This document shows, piece after piece, positions 7,499-11,368 of a stretch of 11,368 bases of DNA. The stretch is from Acanthaster planci (taxonomy: Eukaryota; Echinodermata; Asteroidea; Valvatida; Acanthasteridae). Each line of letters begins with the position of its first letter. The stretch's first letter is position 1. Both the position numbers and the translations under genes were made by a program. Under the pieces are notes generated by a model. That model saw only the letters and a list, made by a program, of their open reading frames with translations, searched no databases and had not been told where the DNA came from. The stretch is from NCBI RefSeq assembly GCF_001949145.1, contig NW_019091439.1, positions 152,812 to 164,179 of the forward strand. Reading direction: 5' to 3'.

Positions 7499-8108
7499 GT
7501 AATGGCGTAAGTGATACCATGGAGGTAAAGTGCAAATGTGTCTCCTATCCAGGAATGTATTATAAAAGGTGTTTCTTTTTTAATCCCGATCATTGCTTCC
7601 AGGGAATACCATTCTTATTGTTGTTCAATCTCATCATTTCTGCTAATAACCGTACTTAAATGGGGCTGAATACATTAATCAAAATTAGGTTTACCTTACG
7701 TGAGAAAGGATGAAATAAATACTCGAGAAATTAAGCCCCGTTTAGAAACTATACCATTAATGCACAACGTGAGGATTTTTGCACGGGTCGGCAATGAACT
7801 TTATAGAAACAGTTTCCAACTGCGAGCTTCCATCAAGTTCCTTATCAATCGTTGATAAGTGATCGTGTATTTGTACCTGTATTATATAATTTAAACTGAA
7901 TGCTCACCTTAGCGGGAGCTGATAATACTCAGGCCTTAATCTAAAGAGCGCAGCCCTAATTGTAGGCCCTACGTTCTTTATTCGTTTCAAACAGCGACAG
8001 TTTATTGCCACAGCATTAAATAAATTTCAATAAATGTTCATCTTGGCGTTCGTCGTCTGGGATGTAATAATATTCATTATCCAGCGGTGCAAGTAAAGTT
8101 GTGGCTGG
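7499..8108. other. Gene-free stretch with paired GATA palindrome
   Basis: No coding region is supported. At 7841-7859, CTTATCAA and TTGATAAG are perfect inverted copies around TCG, placing two GATAAG words head to head. This suits a dimeric GATA-type binding site, but is a motif-level inference only. Confidence -1.
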
Positions 8109-8124
8109 CCGATACTTGTATCGG
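8109..8124. repeat. 16-bp palindrome
   Basis: CCGATAC and GTATCGG are perfect inverted copies separated by only TT. Flanking GGCTG and GTCAGGCC extend weak pairing outward with bulges. The short loop suits a DNA-binding dyad better than an RNA hairpin. Confidence -1.
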
Positions 8125-8740
8125 GGTCAGGCCAATGAAAAGTGGGGCTCTAATTTGTAAGTCATATACTTTCTACATACTAACCACTGGGGATGATGTT
8201 GGGGTTAATCAATGTTACAGCCAAGAGAAATGGATGATATGTATGTGGTGTTGATAATTACAATATGTATTTGTTATTGAATGCTGTAGTGCTGTGTTAA
8301 ATCTGTTGAGTGGGGCCAATAATGTCAAAACTATACATCACAGAGACTCAAAATGAGCAGAACAATAACTGAATTTTTTTGTGTCATGGATTACTACAAA
8401 TGTTCAGGAAACATTGGCATGGTTACACGCAGTTAGAATTTTACATCACAGTTTTCTTTTAAGTGCGAGGTAAAAAGGACCCTCTTTACAGGGTAAAATG
8501 GCTTTGTATAGTGTTCTACATATTTTTGTACTTAAACTAAAGGTGTTGGCATAGTACATACATGTATTTTGTTTTCCCAAAATATACAGGCCTACACATA
8601 TAATTTTGAAAAATGATATAACTGTATTTATTGGAGCCATTTCTTGAATCTAAGTTATAACATGCATACAAACAATTACATGAATAGGAAAGCCCACCAG
8701 TTCCAGTATACATCTCAAACAGTGAACAATTTTTAATTTT
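8125..8740. other. Gene-free stretch
   Basis: AT-rich sequence with no supported ORF. Only a 5-bp hairpin (ACCCT with AGGGT near 8480) was noted. Confidence -1.
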
Positions 8741-8923
8741 CCAAGTTCGTTTTTCCTGTATATATTTTTAGAGTTCATGTGTACTGTTCTGTTGTTGGAG
8801 ACATATTGTTTTATTTTTGAAAAAAAAAAAGTCGTTTTGAATTATTTTCAAAGTTCGTTTTTGCAAAAAGGGTATACATGTATTATCAAGTTTGTTTTCA
8901 AATCTTATTAAAAATGAACTTTG
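8741..8923. repeat. Three related copies of a CAAAGTTCGTTTTT motif
   Basis: Direct copies lie at 8741-8755 and 8849-8863, and an inverted copy (AAAAATGAACTTTG) at 8910-8923. The last two can pair at 13 of 14 positions. An 11-base A run (8820-8830) lies between the first two. This looks like a decayed repeat; the family is not recognised. Confidence -1.
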
Positions 8924-9008
8924 AACAAACTTTCAAAAAGGATCTTGTATACTGATTTTTTCACAGAAACAACAGGTCCTTTGGTACATGGTAGTATGAA
9001 GCACCAAA

Positions 9009-9300
9009 ATTGGACAACCTAAATTTCTCCTTGTTTTGTTAGTAGATTTTTCTGGACTGTAGAATTTGCTGCTCCAAGAGCAGAAAAGTAGAAACTTCTA
9101 ATTCCCACAAGCAAAAATTGATGTGACGGTCCAACAGTGGACAACACAATTTTCTAATTTTCTGCATAAAGCAAGGAATTTTCTGCCTGTAGACTTTTAT
9201 GATTTTGAAGTTGTCACATCTGTTAAAAACCCTCAATTCTCTGCCAGCAGAAAATTCGGATTTAACAGACAAATCTTGTGGTGCTCCGAAAGTGGACTAC
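9009..9300. repeat. Decayed repeat with GTGGACAAC words and an 11-bp inverted repeat
   Basis: Related words TTGGACAACC, GTGGACAACA and GTGGACTACC occur near 9012, 9137 and 9291. GAATTTTCTGC (9176-9186) is perfectly inverted at 9247-9257. GAAGCACCA near the left and TGGTGCTCC near the right suggest eroded termini. Overlapping open frames of 63 and 77 codons on opposite strands have no recognisable domain and are best explained as chance. Confidence -1.
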
Positions 9301-9335
9301 CTGGAGAAGAATAGTCCTTCATATCGCTCCTCTCT

Positions 9336-9464
9336 TTGAGTGCCTCTCACTCTTTTCGGTTTCTTTCTTTTTCTTTTTTAGTTTAAATTTTTTCGAACTC
9401 CTTTTTAGAGTGCTTGTACTAATTAGAGTGGTTTTAAAAGGGACTCACTCTTTTTAAGAGTGAG
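9336..9464. repeat. GAGTG/CACTC cluster ending in a perfect hairpin
   Basis: GAGTG or CACTC occurs at least six times in about 130 bases, several within TTTTTAGAGTG contexts. The last pair is perfect: CTCACTCTT (9444-9452) with AAGAGTGAG (9456-9464) around TTT. It resembles a histone-mRNA stem-loop in shape but not in sequence, and no histone gene adjoins. It is probably the end of a palindromic repeat element. Confidence -1.
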
Positions 9465-11097
9465 GTTTTCATTTTTCTGCATTTAGTGAGTACTTTCAAG
9501 TTGACATCGTAACATCGCATTACAACCAACCCAGATATTTGTGCACCATTCCTAAGAAACTTGTCTAAACATGCCTGTTGTAACGTCCGTCTCTTTCTCA
9601 CAGCCCGCCCATCCTTCCTGGTGACGGCATGTCTATAAAGGCTTTGCATGGTGGCCGTCTTGCAGGGCAGTTCCTTCATTTCACAAGGAAACTTCCTTTG
9701 TGCATACCATCTTGAATAAAAGGACACACAATTGTGCGTTTAGGGATTTGGGTATCCACTTTGTTGATGCAAGGTTTAGAATATACAGGTAGATGCTGAG
9801 GCAAATGGCCCCACAATAGCTGTACAAAAATTGAAGTTTTCCATAGGTTTGTGCACAAACATGGATGCGCTCAGCAGGCTTGACTTTTTACATTGGGTTA
9901 GCAACCTAGTGTTCAATACCTGCCTGGTTTAAAACACACTCAGTTGTTGCATTTTCACTCCACAGCATACAAACTTCATCCCCTATACACATATATACAC
10001 ATAACTGGCATACTGGGTACCAAATCTAAATTGGCTGCTATAAAAAGCAGTTGTTTACTAATTAATAAGATTGGTACGAGCACGGTAAAACCACTGTTCT
10101 CCATAAATCTTCCTCTGCAGAAATGATTTTCAAGTTCCCATGCTTGCTACTTTGCATCAAGACAGATGTAAGTTTCAGTTGTGGCAATCTGGTAACTTCG
10201 TTTAGTTATATTGCTGACCACTAGCAGTACAGGAGTGCTGGTTTTATTTTGTTTACATAAATCTGTGAAAATGTACACGTAGGTGTTTATTCTTCACTTA
10301 TAGTTTTGAGAAATCTTCAGCTAGTAGAGTGGTATCAATTGTCATTTAGTTTCTCATTACCAGGTTTGTTCTTCACAATTTCTGATTTCTGTTTTCCAAA
10401 GCAGTCCATTTTCTTTCTCATCGGTAGTTTATTCAATCAAATCACTAATAAACTGGTATCTGAAAAAAGACATTGCACTTGCAGCAATCTCATATCAAGA
10501 CACTTCATTGAATCATCCCATCCCTACATCCCACAACTGTAAAGCAGCTAATTTCTTAGACCCAAATCCTATCCTCCAAGGTACAGATATAGTCAGCACC
10601 TCCCAAGTTAATGCAAGAGAAGTACACTGGATGCTTTTCAACTTCCTGGCAAATATCCACATCTTCAAGGCGAGCATCTCAGTAGTCTCAGGCTACGAGC
10701 AATACTGTTCAATAACCATCTCTGCCTAACCCTATAACCCATGTGCCCCGGGTAGAGAAGAGAAGCAATTGCAGCAACATACATTGCTCAAGGACACAAG
10801 TACCATTAACTTTGCTCAAATACACATTCATCCAGAACAGCTTTGTCCCAACTACACACAATGTTCTATGAAACTGTTGCCTTGCTTACATTCTGACTGA
10901 GTCTTCATGACCTTGTAACCATAATTTATTGGACGATTGTCCTTGTTATAAATGACCTACATGTACATGACTAACACGTGTCATGCTTCTGCACAGCTCT
11001 GATTGTATGTACATGTACCTTTTTCCATATGATCAAATCTTGCATCATCCTTTAATACGATCTCATTGATAGTGATCCTATCATTAGTTCAGTTTTT
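9465..11097. other. Gene-free stretch with weak open frames
   Basis: Open frames at 9727-9434 (minus, 97 codons), 10306-10542 and 10508-10729 (plus) lack recognisable domains, and some begin at non-ATG codons. A 41-codon minus frame near 10682-10560 reads somewhat protein-like but is bounded by stops. The right part holds TACATGTA-type palindromes, GTACATGTAC at 11009-11018 and CATGAC...GTCATG at 10966-10985 around an E-box. No gene is called. Confidence -1.
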
Positions 11098-11208
11098 GTG
11101 ACGCTAAAGTTCGTCCTGCTAGTGTGTTGCATGGCCACTGTTCGGTCGTACCCAAAGAAAACTACCACGGCTCATACATGTGGGATAGATCCACAAGTGG
11201 AATGGTAT

Positions 11209-11368
11209 CATAATGCTTTGACTACACCACGTAATTTGCTGACAAAACATAATGGACACACTACTTCACATAATTCAACACGGGCTATTTAAAGGGATAG
11301 CTCCCCATGTGACATATTAAGAACTTCACATAATGGATTGACAACTTCACATAATGGATTGACAACTT
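11209..11368 (+). repeat. 21-bp-period minisatellite, running off the right edge
   Basis: Two identical 21-base units starting AACTTCACATAATGG lie at 11322-11342 and 11343-11363, with a third beginning at 11364. Four diverged copies of 18-21 bases precede them at 11209-11281, recognisable by CATAAT and a trailing GAC or CAC. A 40-base non-repeat insert (11282-11321) separates old from new copies. Because the unit is 7 codons, it keeps a GTG-initiated 64-codon frame (11098-11292) open; that frame is not called a gene. Confidence -1.

Noticed and set aside
9444-9464. Histone mRNA 3' stem-loop
   Set aside because: The stem is longer and of different sequence from the conserved histone element, and no histone gene is nearby.
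9434-9727. Minus-strand 97-codon frame
   Set aside because: It runs into the GAGTG hairpin repeat and shows no domain. An unknown exon cannot be excluded, but it is not supportable from sequence alone.
10560-10682. Minus-strand 41-codon protein-like stretch (contains EDVDICQEVEKHPVYF)
   Set aside because: It is bounded by stops on both sides, has no good acceptor or donor, and I do not recognise the family.
11098-11292. 64-codon frame with a signal-peptide-like start
   Set aside because: It begins at GTG, not a normal eukaryotic start, and its second half is the translated 21-bp minisatellite.
1-11368. CRISPR arrays, tRNA or rRNA genes, and bacterial operon structure
   Set aside because: No regularly spaced identical repeats with unique spacers, no tRNA box B with a matching cloverleaf, and the content is that of a eukaryotic intergenic region.

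Overview
The window looks like eukaryotic, AT-rich (roughly 60% A+T by eye), mostly non-coding DNA from a marine invertebrate, most likely a deuterostome such as an echinoderm. The reasons are one clear gene fragment of an animal secreted lectin family (PAN/apple plus fibrinogen domains), repeated TAGGCCTA-type words (near 2140, 4806, 6278, 7370 and 8588), and long tracts with no plausible ORF. The taxon is an inference from composition and family. A hemichordate, cephalochordate or mollusc is not excluded. A single N at 925 indicates shotgun-style sequence.

Layout. The only confident gene lies at the left edge, on the minus strand. From an ATG at 528 an uninterrupted 176-codon frame runs off the window at base 1. 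It encodes a signal peptide, a PAN/apple-like domain and the first ~50 residues of a fibrinogen C-terminal domain. Upstream of it (740-795) are two CCAAT boxes and an E-box in promoter position. At 991-1230 there is a nested foldback repeat.

The middle of the window has no confident gene but much secondary structure. There are two strong miRNA-precursor-sized hairpins (2113-2188 and 2613-2670) on either side of a small CpG-rich, promoter-like block with a consensus splice donor on the minus strand (2440-2530). A 16-bp stem at 3186-3229 uses G-U wobbles and so fits only a plus-strand RNA. A decayed family of TTGACCTTT-type units lies at 4568-4995, and a CpG-rich tract at about 5119-5660.

At 6680-7091 is a 412-bp non-autonomous DNA transposon (MITE). 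It has 31-bp terminal inverted repeats, TA on both flanks, and repeated subterminal 14-mers in both orientations. To its right are smaller palindromes, an AT-rich TTTATAAG cluster (7287-7354), a GAGTG/CACTC cluster ending in a perfect hairpin (9336-9464), and a 21-bp-period minisatellite that runs off the right edge.

I found no tRNA, rRNA or CRISPR and no transposase gene. Nothing here supports a multi-gene system. The points of interest are the uninterrupted PAN-fibrinogen exon, the MITE architecture and the RNA-like hairpins.
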